A stretch of 64,000 nucleotides of DNA from Argopecten irradians (lineage: Eukaryota; Mollusca; Bivalvia; Pectinida; Pectinidae), in NCBI RefSeq assembly GCF_041381155.1, contig NC_091140.1, positions 20,612,864 through 20,676,863 of the forward strand, written 5' to 3'. The notes below the pieces were generated by a model, which saw only the letters and a program-made list of their open reading frames with translations, was not told where the DNA came from and ran no database searches. Below, one piece after another: positions 9,301 through 16,290 of this stretch. Each line of letters opens with the position of its first letter. Within the stretch, counting starts at the first letter, position 1. The position numbers were made by a program, and so were the translations under genes.

Positions 9301-10896
9301 ATAGTTTTTGTTGCTTGATCATCAAACCATGTGTGCATTATTTTGTAGATACACTTACACCAGCGAAATTGATAGACGATAATATACATTGTATATAATA
9401 TATACTGTCTATATCTTCTGTATTTTTACACGTATTCGTGACTGATATGATTGATCATTGTATTTCATTGATACGCTGATATAACAAAATACATGAGGAA
9501 TAAAATCACCATAGACCTGGTTTTCTGTAATGACTAGAATAACACAACATTGTTGTTTTTGTTGTATGCTTTGGTACATGCATGTACATGCACAGGGTAA
9601 TCTATTATACATCGTAGCCTACACAAACATGTGAGGGGCCGTGCGCGTCTGAGGCAATCAGCGAGTCATTATTGCTAATGGGTGACTGCACTTGACCAGG
9701 TGTGATACAAGTTGACACAAAATCAAAATATTCTGCTGCCAAATAACAAATGGTATAAATGACAGCAGGTAAATCAAGAGGGGAGAGGGGATGGGATGGG
9801 GTGGGGTGGGGTGCTGTGTTGTCCATGTATCATAAGACCTCCAACTGGGTCAGGTAAATGCTACAGGTGAGTGTCCACATTGATATCTATATAACGAGTA
9901 CGAGGACCTGTTCTGGAGATACAATGTATACAACTACCTAACTGCTAGACCTAGGGTTTATACTTGCAGTAGTCAAATGTACATGTACACAAAACATGTT
10001 AGTTTAAAGAAAATGTATTAAATGCTTGAATATATATATGTAATTACATACTTATTGGTAATATATTTGTAACAATTATATATTTTTATTATTTTCTAAG
10101 ACAAGATATATTTCTATAATGATAGGTTGATTAAATCAAAATTGCGAGGGTAAAATAGACATCGGTTTCAGAATCCGGATCACTAAGCCCAAATTTATGA
10201 TTGCATTCTGGCCTTCCAGCCACGCTTTCACTTCATTTACGTTTTTGTTTTTCGTTTGCGTTTTTTTGTTTTGCATTTAGCGCTTGATGAAACGCTTTTT
10301 TCGTTTTACGCAATTCGTTTTTCGTTTGCGTTTTCGTTCGTTTTCGTTTAACAATTTGTTTGCATTTTGCGTTTTGCACTCGTTTTGAGGAAACGTTACA
10401 TGCTTCAAGTACAGTACCTAAACAGCACTTAAGAAAATGTGATTGACCTCTTGTACTTCTTTTACCCAGCTAGGCTTGACCCTGTTGCTGCACATTTGAC
10501 CTTTGATTGTTACTTCTTTTTTACTTCTCACCTACCCGCACCTCAAATTTCCACATTTTCTCCACAACAATATGTGAAATAATGCGGATGGGAGTATTTG
10601 GAGTGAAATTTCCACAAAAAATCCAGTGGAAAATGCGGAATTCCACATAAAAACTGAAGTGCAGGTTAGCTTGACCTATATATTGCCTCTGACCTTCTAT
10701 TGACCTGTTGTTTCTCTTTGACGTTTGATTGACCCAACTGATGTATGTTTGACCTTAGACTGACAGCCGTGAGTTTTGTATTTTTGACCTTGAAATGTGA
10801 CATATTTCTATTTCAGGTTTCACACTTGTCATGTTGTACCTGATACTCTTGTGTATGTACTTCTTCGTACCAGTAACATCGAGAGCCCAGTGTTGA
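279..10896 (+). CDS. CAX-type Ca2+(cation)/H+ antiporter, 3' eight coding exons (5' end outside window)
   Basis: Exons are 279-378, 2811-2962, 4484-4658, 5580-5719, 6070-6164, 6941-7019, 7618-7726 and 10817-10896. Every junction is GT-AG and all phases match; together they give 930 nt, or 309 codons plus TGA. The protein should be a multi-pass membrane exchanger that moves Ca2+ or another cation against H+ in a vacuolar, lysosomal or plasma membrane (known for the CAX branch of the CaCA superfamily). Seen in order: a GGIKY...QRFN segment, a cysteine-containing luminal loop, a YFIGMIFALKTHS helix, the start of the second CaCA repeat (SRVKSAIILLIS), the c-2 core MVPELPEIINGIQF, GTSTAIQVCMIQVP, then NYTFQDGKSDYFQG and a final helix. 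The first (c-1) CaCA repeat must lie in exons before position 1. Mammals lack CAX genes, but many invertebrates have them. The nearest relatives may be the VNX1/YNL321W-like branch rather than plant CAX1; which ion is carried cannot be told from sequence. Confidence 0.9.
412..1885. repeat. AACCAGTT / AACCGGTT motif-rich intronic stretches (about 500-790 and 1480-1885)
   Basis: Both stretches of the first visible intron are packed with variants of AACCAGTT, AACTGG, ACCGGTTTT and CAGTTATT on both strands, for example ACCGGTTTTTAACCAGTTTT near 1621. The two blocks look like relatives of one degenerate repeat. No coding signal was accepted here. The motif resembles the CP2/Grainyhead consensus, but a simple degenerate repeat explains it as well. 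Confidence 0.4.
1992..2312 (+). mobile_element. tRNA-derived SINE with Meta-type central domain (plus)
   Basis: The tRNA-like head has a Pol III A box (TGGTCTAGTGG, 2002-2012) and a B box (GTTCGAATCCC, 2046-2056). The body has TTTTTCTCCGGATACTCAG and TTTTCCTCC (about 2094-2123), the conserved core shared by metazoan 'Meta' SINEs. The 3' end is A-rich (AAATAAACAAACAAATTA). It lies in an antiporter intron in sense orientation. It shares head and core structure with the minus-strand SINE at 36976-37150, but the tails differ, so they are different subfamilies. Confidence 0.85.
2444..2545. repeat. CTC triplet run followed by C-rich CCCCTACCCCCACCCCAAC array
   Basis: A (CTC/TCC)n run passes into two or three copies of a 19-bp C-rich unit. 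The minus strand has many G3-G5 runs and could form G-quadruplexes; the plus strand could form an i-motif. It sits just before the acceptor minisatellite of the 2811 exon. Confidence 0.8.
2567..2843 (+). repeat. 33-bp minisatellite built from an exon's acceptor and first codons
   Basis: Seven units start at 2613, 2646, 2679, 2712, 2745, 2778 and 2811, exactly 33 bp apart; the last is the real exon edge. Each unit has ATTACAG (or ATTACGG), GTGTGTATGCC and CCGACCATA. Units at 2712 and 2745 have lost the AG (ACGG). A longer variant at 2567 carries more of the exon (ATATTTGCTAAGATCTTT), and another exon-like stretch lies at about 2391-2412. Since 33 is divisible by 3, the frame stays open from 2615 into the exon. 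Confidence 0.9.
2811..2962 (+). CDS. Antiporter exon: luminal loop with Cys pairs, flanked by splice-edge minisatellites
   Basis: Starts after TATATTACAG, with GT completing a glycine codon, and ends at GTTCTGTG|GTAAGT in phase 0. It encodes VYAPTIFAKIFGDMQCKSC, then a polar Asn/Ser-rich stretch, and ends HCTECRSSV. The paired cysteines (CKSC, CTEC) and FGDM fit the loop that follows the first half of VNX/CAX-like exchangers. Using a later donor in the downstream array would read through the in-frame TGA at 2975-2977, so 2962 is the donor that keeps the protein intact. Upstream array acceptors are in frame and could add 11-residue units. Confidence 0.85.
2936..3871 (+). repeat. 36-bp minisatellite built from an exon's end and its splice donor (26 units)
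   Basis: Unit 1 (2936-2971) is the authentic exon end (HCTECRSSV codons) plus the donor GTAAGTCGT. CACTG unit starts run from 2936 to 3836, exactly 25 x 36 bp. Most units keep CTGTG|GTAAGT, so the array holds over 20 consensus donors in a row. The second unit carries an in-frame TGA (2975-2977) and a weakened donor (GTAACT). The long open frames on both strands here come from the 36-bp period and are not genes. Confidence 0.95.
4001..4483 (+). repeat. Degenerate copies of the next exon's acceptor region (TTATCTCCCCTT)
   Basis: TTATCTCCCCTT or close variants start at about 4001, 4065, 4236, 4308 and 4381, before the true acceptor at 4468-4483 (TTATCTCCCCTCTCAG). The 4236 copy keeps TTTCAG, then CTGATTGAGATGGTGAC, matching the start of the real exon (GGTTTAGATGGCGACTCCAC). 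The copies are irregularly spaced (64-171 bp) and older than the arrays around exon 2811. Confidence 0.6.
4484..4658 (+). CDS. Antiporter exon: YFIGMIFALKTHS helix
   Basis: The acceptor is TTATCTCCCCTCTCAG and the donor GTCGAAG|GTGACC. It is read in phase 0 and leaves one base, which joins AC of the next exon to make GAC (Asp). It encodes a polar lead (AGLDGDSTLYRHHI), a membrane helix (MPLVYACSLLLPIAYFIGMI) and FALKTHSANIYQ. The Y-x-I-G-(L/M)-x-F-x-L-K-T-H pattern is a hallmark of this antiporter subfamily just before the cytosolic acidic loop. The tail SEVSHDTGQGVE is likely cytosolic. Confidence 0.88.
4737..5211. mobile_element. MITE with CAGTGGAACTCGGTTAATAC terminal inverted repeats (Tigger/pogo-like)
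   Basis: The left end is CAGTGGAACTCGGTTAATAC then GAACTCG. The right end, reversed, is CAGTGGAACTTGGTTGATAC then GAACTCG: 24 of 27 positions match. The interior repeats fragments such as TTATCCGAGT. CAGTGGAAC...CGAACTCG ends are typical of pogo/Tigger-type Tc1-mariner relatives. TA is at the left flank, but the right flank is TC, so the target duplication is not intact. No transposase frame. Confidence 0.8.
5580..5719 (+). CDS. Antiporter exon: start of second CaCA domain
   Basis: The acceptor is ATAAGCAG and the donor GTCCGAG|GTAATT. After the phase-1 join it reads HSHGSPSWSRVKSAIILLIS, then a helix rich in Ala/Leu, then AELITQNIQELIVTSGVSE. S-x-x-K-S-x-I-x-L-L starts the second half of the exchanger in this family, and AEL...NIQ lies in its first helix and loop. 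The reading frame that starts with ATG at 5530 is a different frame and is not coding. Confidence 0.88.
6070..6164 (+). CDS. Antiporter exon: c-2 ion-binding core (PELPEIINGIQF)
   Basis: The acceptor is TATTGTTTCAG and the donor is G|GTAAGA after 6164. Phase 0 in, phase 2 out. It encodes YFIGMTLLAMVPELPEIING, then IQFALLNNVNL. The acidic P-E-x-P-E-I element occupies the place of the G-N-A-A-E-H c-2 motif of plant CAX proteins, where the glutamate takes part in ion coordination (family knowledge). Both glutamates are present. Confidence 0.9.
6680..6905. repeat. Half copy of the element nested at 49228-49490
   Basis: Matches about 49274-49490 with few changes, including GGGCGAGATGAC, CAAACTAGTTCGTCCCCAGT and GTCAGATCCTCATATCAAAC. 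At 49 kb the unit is an inverted-repeat element; only one side is kept here. It lies in the intron before exon 6941. Confidence 0.7.
6941..7019 (+). CDS. Antiporter exon: GTSTAIQVCMIQVP helix
   Basis: The acceptor is ATTTGTACAG and the donor CATACAT|GTAAGT. The first base completes Gly, then IEIGTSTAIQVCMIQVPILV and LVNLIH follow. It corresponds to the second half of the c-2 alpha repeat (G-S/T-A-x-Q-x-x-x-x-x-P in CAX proteins). Phase 0 out, joining cleanly to the Pro-Phe-Gly start of the next exon. Confidence 0.88.
7385..7535. repeat. Degenerate palindromic element (CTTAACTT...AAGTTAAG)
   Basis: CTTCTTAACTTTAAG near 7401 and GAAGTTAAGGAA near 7525 are inverted, as are CATAGGAAAACATAGCAGTT and AACTTTTGCAATGTTTTTCC. 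It starts with a CCCAGTTTCACAAAC block. It fits a short fold-back MITE just before exon 7618. Confidence 0.45.
7618..7726 (+). CDS. Antiporter exon: late helix and NYTFQDGKSDYFQG
   Basis: The acceptor is TTTGTCTTCCAG and the donor CTTCCAGG|GTAAGATC (exon ends at 7726). It encodes PFGFLILFNDLHLWSVVFSV, IVINY, then TFQDGKSDYFQ. N-Y-x-x-x-D-G-(R/K)-(T/S)-(N/D)-Y-F-Q-G before the last helix is a strong family signature. One base is left, which joins GT to make Gly. Confidence 0.9.
8335..8698. mobile_element. AAGATGCTCCACCG-ended MITE
   Basis: Ends are AAAGATGCTCCACCGCCGACA and, reversed, AAAGATGCTCCACCGCTGACA. A second copy in the opposite orientation is at 52727-53077 and a truncated one at 56513-56698. 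The right edge reads CTTTAAAG, so a TTAA target (piggyBac-like) is possible; the left edge (ATAAAG) does not confirm it. Non-coding. Confidence 0.8.
9775..9815 (+). repeat. G-rich run (GGGGATGGGATGGGGTGGGG)
   Basis: At least five G3-G4 runs separated by 1-2 bases; a candidate G-quadruplex in the last antiporter intron. The rest of the intron outside the listed elements shows no coding signal. Confidence 0.6.
10440..10800. promoter_or_regulatory. Cluster of TTGACC(T) motifs before the antiporter's last exon
   Basis: TTGACCT or near variants occur at about 10443, 10477, 10497, 10672, 10687, 10698, 10718, 10728, 10749 and 10783. On the minus strand TGACCT reads AGGTCA, the nuclear-receptor half-site. 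Spacing is irregular (about 10-30 bp in the dense part). It may be a degenerate minisatellite; regulatory use is speculation. Confidence 0.35.
10817..10896 (+). CDS. Antiporter terminal exon with stop
   Basis: The acceptor is TATTTCTATTTCAG. The exon encodes FTLVMLYLILLCMYFFVP, then VTSRAQC and TGA at 10894-10896. It is the last membrane helix with a short polar C-terminus, normal for the family. It follows a 3.1-kb intron packed with repeats. The 3' UTR start is clear; its end is not. It may run into the repeat that begins near 11020. Confidence 0.88.
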
Positions 10897-11019
10897 TCAT
10901 GTGACGGGGGACCAATCAAATCATCTCTCAGTATACATACACCATCGTTTGATGTACATGTTTTGTATTTATTTATTCGTCCTTCTCTGTGTGCCATAAG
11001 GTCTGTAACACATTTTCAA

Positions 11020-12643
11020 GTGACCTATTCTAATCGCCTTTTGTCCGTCGTCGCCCATCGTGCGTCTTATATGGCGATAAACAATTTACTTTTTCGACTT
11101 CTTCTCCAAAAGTACTAAACCAAATCAGTTGAAATTTTGCAGAAACCTTCCATAGCCAAAGGTCAACCAAAATTGTGAATTATATGGTCCCAGCACCCCA
11201 GGGGCCTGAGGGGTGGGGCCAAAAGGAGTCAAATAGACTAAAACTTCAAAAATCTTCTACTGAAATTCCAGAAATGGTAGAATCAAATACTTTTCATAGA
11301 TTGAAAGGTCTTGAGGTCCTTTACAAAAATTGTGAATTATATGACCCCTGAGACTCATGTTCCTAGCCTGGGGAGGGGGGCAAGTTTACTATAGTTTATA
11401 TACGGAAAAGACATTTTTGAGCATTATTTGGTCATTTGTAATAGGAAATAAGTCAAATGTTGTCAGAATTATCAGTATGAGATGGCTATTGAATCCTATT
11501 AACAATTTTTCCACGACTGACCCCCAGGAGTCTGAGAGGTGGTTGCAAAAAGGGGTCAAATAGGCTAAAACTTCAAAAATCTTCTTCTCCACTCACAGAT
11601 GTGGTAGAATCAAATATTCTTCATAGATAGAAAGGTCTCAAGGCCCTCTACAAAAATTGTGAATTATATGACCCTGGGGTCTCAGGTTTCCTCCTGGGGA
11701 GGGGGTAAAGTTTACTATAGTTTATATAGGGAAAACACATTTTGGAGCATTATTTGGTCATTTATAATAGGAAATTAGTCAATTGAAGTCAGAAATATCT
11801 TTATGAAATGGCTATTGAATCCTATTAACAAATTTAACATGACTGACCCCCAGGGGCCTTAAGGGCGGGGCCAAAAGGGGTCAAATAGGCCAAAACTTCA
11901 AAAATCTTCTTCTGAAATTCTGGAACTGGTAGAATGAAATACTCTTCTTAGATGGAAAGGTCTTGAGGTCTACAAAAATTGTGAATTATATGACCCTGGG
12001 GTCTCGTGTTTCCCCCTGGGGAGGGGGGTCAAGTTTACTGTAGTTTATATAGAAAAAAACACATTTATGAACATTATTTGCTTATTTTTCATAGGGAATT
12101 AGTCAAACTGGGTTAGAATTATTAGCCTGAAATATCATTTTAACACCATATCCATATTGGTCCTGGCTGACCCCCAGGGACCAGAGGGGCGGGCCAAAAT
12201 TGGTCAAAATGGTTAAAATTTCAAAAATCTTCTTCTGAATTCACAGGTTTGATGGAACCAAATAATCTTCATATATTAAAAAGTGAAATTTATAAAATCA
12301 CTGACCCAGTGATTTTATAAATTTCACTTTTTAATCTATGAAGATTATTTGGTTCCATCAAACCTGTGAATTCAGAAGAAGATTTTTGAAATTTTAACCA
12401 TTTTGACCAGTTTGGTTAACGTTGGCAAAGCAAATTGGAATTTTAAGCATAAGGTTTGGTAACATAATACACTAACTATCAAAATGAAAAACAAAAAATA
12501 AAAATTCTAATATGAAGGTTTGATCAACTTTAAAGTTTATTCTAATTTGTAAACACTTTTTACAGATTTGAACCAACTTTGCAATGCTCTTTCTATATCA
12601 GCACTCAGGTGACCGTCAAGGCCTCTTAGGCCTCTTGTTTAGA
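11020..12643 (+). mobile_element. GTCCGTCGTC...GGCCTCTTGTTT element with 326-bp internal repeats
   Basis: It begins CAAGTGACCTATTCTAATCG then CCTTTTGTCCGTCGTCG, and ends GGCCTCTTAGGCCTCTTGTT. Between are four units whose CCCCAGG...GGTGGGGCCAAAAGG block recurs at about 11195, 11521, 11847 and 12173 (325-326 bp apart), each followed by AAACTTCAAAAATCTTCT. It has the same architecture as 40077-41500 with a different unit. It starts about 125 bp after the antiporter stop and may be transcribed in its 3' UTR. Confidence 0.7.
12202..12410. repeat. About 100-bp-arm palindrome inside the 326-bp element
   Basis: The sequence from GGTCAAAATGGTTAAAATTT to TTATAAAATCACTG is followed, after a few bases, by its near-perfect reverse complement, ending AAATTTTAACCATTTTGACC. 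The fourth unit has folded back on itself. Such structure arises by inverted duplication at a stalled fork, or as an assembly artefact. Confidence 0.9.
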
Positions 12644-13965
12644 CATGCTGTAAACCATTGTGGCTACATGTACTCATTTTCACAATATCTATTTCAAAAC
12701 AAATTCACAAAGTTTAACATTCGCAGATTTTAAAATTGAATTGAAAATCTATCAATATTTATGATGAAAATATTTATTTGCGAAGATAAACTTTCGCGAA
12801 TTTGCTTGGATCACAAAATTTGTGAAAAGTGAATCCTACATGAAGGACAGCTGGTTTACAGTGTGACTTAAATGTGTAATCTGTAGGTAAAGAAGAGATA
12901 GTCCTGTGTCTAAATGTAAACTTATAATCATTCATTTTTTTTAATAGCAATATATTTGCTATACATAGGTATATGTGTAATGGATGTTGATTTATAGTTA
13001 TCATATCATATACGTATATCATAGTGTCATGTTAATGATTTTTTGTTGCCAATAAGGATTTTTTTTTTTTTTTCTTTGCATTATATTGAAGGGCTAAGCT
13101 CTGACAAGAAATAACTTTTAATGTACATTAATTTTAAAATTTACTGATGGTAAAGGACTATATGATGAGTTCATTATGAAGGACATTCTGTAAATTTCTA
13201 ACTGAAGTTAACAAGTTTGTGAATTGATACATGGAGTATTTTGTATGATAAAGTAATGACTAGTCTTTGATGTATTCTGTAGACATTCTCTGTAGAGTCT
13301 TGTAATTTAATCCAGTAGATTTAAATACATCATTCCTTTTCATTTTACAGAATAAATCTGATTTTAAACACACTTTAAGCACCTAACTTGGTCAATAATG
13401 TAACTATATATGCTCTATAGCATAACATCAATATGCATCGTACTTATAATTAGTCAGTGTTGATTCCAAAACTATTGTCAAAACTGCCCTTTATCTAATA
13501 TCACGCTTCTTAATATATTCTACATAACCATGCTATAATCAAAACAAGATTTGAAGTCAACATAATTAAAATGTGATTTTACTACATGTTTGGAATTACT
13601 ATATGTACAATGTACCTTGATTATACCTACATTTGTTTAAACTTAGACTTAAATATATTTCATTGAATCAATTTTTTTTTAATTTTAATGTTGGAATAAA
13701 GATCCTGAGAAATTAAGATTGATAAAAAAATCTACTTTACATTATTCCTGTATAAAAGAATTTCTGATTCAAACTTTTAGCGGCAAGTGAAATCATTGCA
13801 ACCAGGCTCCCAAAACAATTTTTACAGTGAAAACTCTAATAGATTATTTTGTAATTAGTTTGCTATGCATCCTGTATTATTATATCATTTAGATATTTTG
13901 CCATATAAGTCTGGTATTACATTCTCTGTAACAGCAAAATAAGGCTAATGTGTTGATGGAATTTT
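12644..13965. other. AT-rich non-coding stretch, no supported feature
   Basis: Stop-dense in all frames, with poly-T at about 13059-13073. AATAAA at about 13351 and 13695 could be polyadenylation signals for a very long antiporter 3' UTR, but such hexamers are expected by chance here. Confidence 0.5.
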
Positions 13966-14092
13966 TCGGTATAAATTGAAATTTAATTACTTTAGCACAG
14001 TATAAATTGAACGTGAATTAATTTAGCACAGTATAAATTGAAAGTGAATTAATTTAGCACAGTATAAATTGAAATTTAATTACTTTAGCATT
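13966..14092 (+). repeat. Tandem repeat, about 33 bp x 4 (CAGTATAAATTGAA)
   Basis: GTATAAATTGAA, a GTGAATTAAT or TTTAATTACT segment, and TTTAGCA recur four times. The two outer units share the TTTAATTACTTTAGCA form and the two inner ones the GAATTAATTTAGCA form. Confidence 0.85.
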
Positions 14093-14501
14093 AAATAAAT
14101 TATTTTGATGTCTCTGCTCAAACTATGACTGTCTATGGCCCTATAAGATTTAAGTTCCTCCACGCCAAAGCTACAATTATGATCTGTCAGAGTTTCACTC
14201 CGTCAGTACTGATGGAGTGAAACAAAGGGAAGAAACTGATGCATCAAGCTAGTGCTAGCTTCATAATTAGTGTGGAGCATGTACAATATGATCAATGAAA
14301 TCATGCTGGTCAGGATTATTTTCTATGCATATGATTGTCTTTATCTACTGCCAAAATGGTGTAATCTGTGAATATACATTGCCTATTTTTAGAAATAAAT
14401 AGTTGTTGTTTTGGTTCCTAAAATATACTCCTATTCATACCGTATGTATGGTATTTTCTTTACACATAACTTAAAGCATTTAGTACATGGAATAGTCATT
14501 A

Positions 14502-14765
14502 TTGTTTTTCTTGACTTCAATTATTAAATATTTAAACATTAATGCATTTAGTTCATTTGAGCTCCACATATGGAAGAAATAAAGGTTTCTTACATGAGCA
14601 TTTTGGAATACCTATCTTCTTTATTTATTATTATTTTTTCTTGACTTCAATTATTAAGTATTTAAACATTAATGCATTTAGTTCATTTGAGCTCCACATA
14701 TGGAAGAAATAAAGGTTTCTTAATACAGTACATGTAGCATTTCGGAATACCTATCTTCTTTATTA
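14502..14765 (+). repeat. Direct duplication, about 125 bp x 2
   Basis: The block from TTTTTCTTGACTTCAATTAT through CATTTAGTTCATTTGAGCTC and GGAAGAAATAAAGGTTTCTT to ACCTATCTTCTTTATT occurs twice in a row (14502 and 14635) with very few changes. Recent tandem duplication; non-coding. Confidence 0.85.
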
Positions 14766-14792
14766 TGATATAGATATAGAAGAAACTAGCTA

Positions 14793-14903
14793 TTCTTGGA
14801 TGTTAAAAAGCTTTTTTCACTTCATATTATACTTGGATGTTAAAAAGCTTTTTTCACTTCATATTATACTTGGATGTTAAAAAGCCTTTTTCACTTCATA
14901 TTA
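14793..14903 (+). repeat. Tandem repeat, 37 bp x 3 (CTTGGATGTTAAAAAGC)
   Basis: Three near-identical units, each with CTTGGATGTTAAAAAGC, TTTTTCAC and TTCATATTAT. The 62-codon frame that starts here is made of this repeat and is not taken as a gene. Confidence 0.9.
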
Positions 14904-16040
14904 TTGTCTGTCTTACCTACCTACATATGTACATAGTTCAATTAATAATATCAAATACCAGTAATGAGTACAGTGAAGTTTGTGGTTCATGGGGTTTTGT
15001 ATATGTATCTGTAGTAAAGGTGTGATTGTTATGTAATAATCAATATCTTTTATAGATCATGTTATGATGAGTCGTCTGTGCCTGATCTGTGATAGTCATA
15101 TTTGTTATGTTTATATTAATTATTTAAGTCCCAAAAGTTTTTTTGTTTTACCTCGATTTTAATATCATTATTTTTTAAGACCACATTAACTTTTAAAAAC
15201 CTTGTAATACATGTAGTTTTAAATTATTTTATTTAGTTCAGACAAAATTTAGAATCCATTTTCTATAAGTTGAATACTCTGACAAGTTTTATGATTGTTC
15301 CACTAACTTTGTGATTATGAAGTACTGTTTAGGAGATTTATTGTGTACGTAAGTATGGCGTCTTTGCATATTACTGTTAGCTCCCTTGCAGGTTAGTATA
15401 TATCCATTGTGACATCATTATTTTGCGAGTGTCGTTTTCTCCGAAAATTGTGAAGTTATGCACGCCAATTGTAAAATGCAAATACAAAATACAACAACTT
15501 GTTCCCGATCCAAGTTGTTTTTTAATATTGTACAACAAATTGTGCTTATAACAAGTTTATTTCCATGGTCCCCAGGAACTGGTTAGAGTTGAACTAATTA
15601 AGTAACTCCAGTTGGCAGTTTAGTGAACCTTTTCTAAAGGTGACCTTGTTGGTCTCTAACTATATGACTAAACCACTAACAGAGTAAATGTGTTGGTTGT
15701 TAATGTGTACAGTTGTATCTAAAACTTTTGTTTATTAGTTGAATGACATTTACAACTTTCTCTCTACTGTAATATAATCTACATGATACATATCATTAAA
15801 ATTCAGACATATTCATTAGTGTTTACTTGTTTTTCATTTACAAGTAAATTGTAAATGTTACTTGTTAAATGGTTATATATGGTACTCTATGGCTCATGTC
15901 CCATATATACAGGTACTCTTCAGATTAAAACAAGGGGAAGCAACTCTGATGGATCAGTTTGTTTATTTGAGTTTTATGGACCTTCGGCAACTAAGGTCAT
16001 TTAGGGCCAAACTACAGGTCAGGCATTAATATCAGGATTT
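14904..16040. other. AT-rich intergenic stretch, no supported feature
   Basis: No coding, RNA or mobile-element signal that I can support. The cluster of short open frames on both strands is chance level. Confidence 0.5.
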
Positions 16041-16177
16041 ATTGTTTTTCTGGATTTTTTGTCACTTCTCATTGGTCAAAAACACGCCACATAATCACCG
16101 ATAAAAACGATATTGCACGATTTTTCCGGAAGTAGTTTATAGGAAAAGTATATTGCACGGTTATTTTTAGATGGGGT
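16041..16177 (+). mobile_element. 5' end of a transposon-like element (TTTTTCTGGATTTT end)
   Basis: TTGTTTTTCTGGATTTTTTG, then CACTTCTCATTGGTCAAAAA and GATTTTTCCGGAAGTAGTTT match 48970-49105 closely. There the sequence is the left end of an element closed at 50121 by an inverted end. Only the first 5.47-kb unit has the part before 16134; the second unit begins at AGTTTATAG. Confidence 0.75.
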
Positions 16178-16179
16178 AT

Positions 16180-16290
16180 AGTTAACCCGTACCCATTCCA
16201 ACTCGTACCCACCACCCCGTACCCAAAATTGGCGAAGTCGTACCCAAAATATTTGGCGAGCTCGTACCCATGATTGGCTAACCCGTACCC
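16180..16290 (+). repeat. CGTACCC motif cluster (also 21655-21765)
   Basis: Seven CGTACCC words in about 100 bp, with TTGGCGA or ATTGGC spacers. Related words recur near 16907, 22380, 29154-29210 and 30213. The same cluster is in duplication copy 2. Confidence 0.8.

Larger units (their letters stand above)
7974..10419. mobile_element. Possible 2.4-kb element with inverted ends and CGTTTG-rich subterminal blocks
   Basis: The left end (TACTTGAAGCGTCTAACATT, then CCCTCAAACGCA) is inverted at the right end (about 10381-10419; reversed TACTTGAAGCATGTAACGTT, then TCCTCAAAACGAG). Both ends are followed inward by low-complexity CGTTTGTGTTT / CGTTTTCGTT blocks (about 8020-8180 and 10235-10380). It could be one large element with a MITE inserted (8335-8698), or two solo copies facing each other. 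No transposase seen. Confidence 0.5.
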
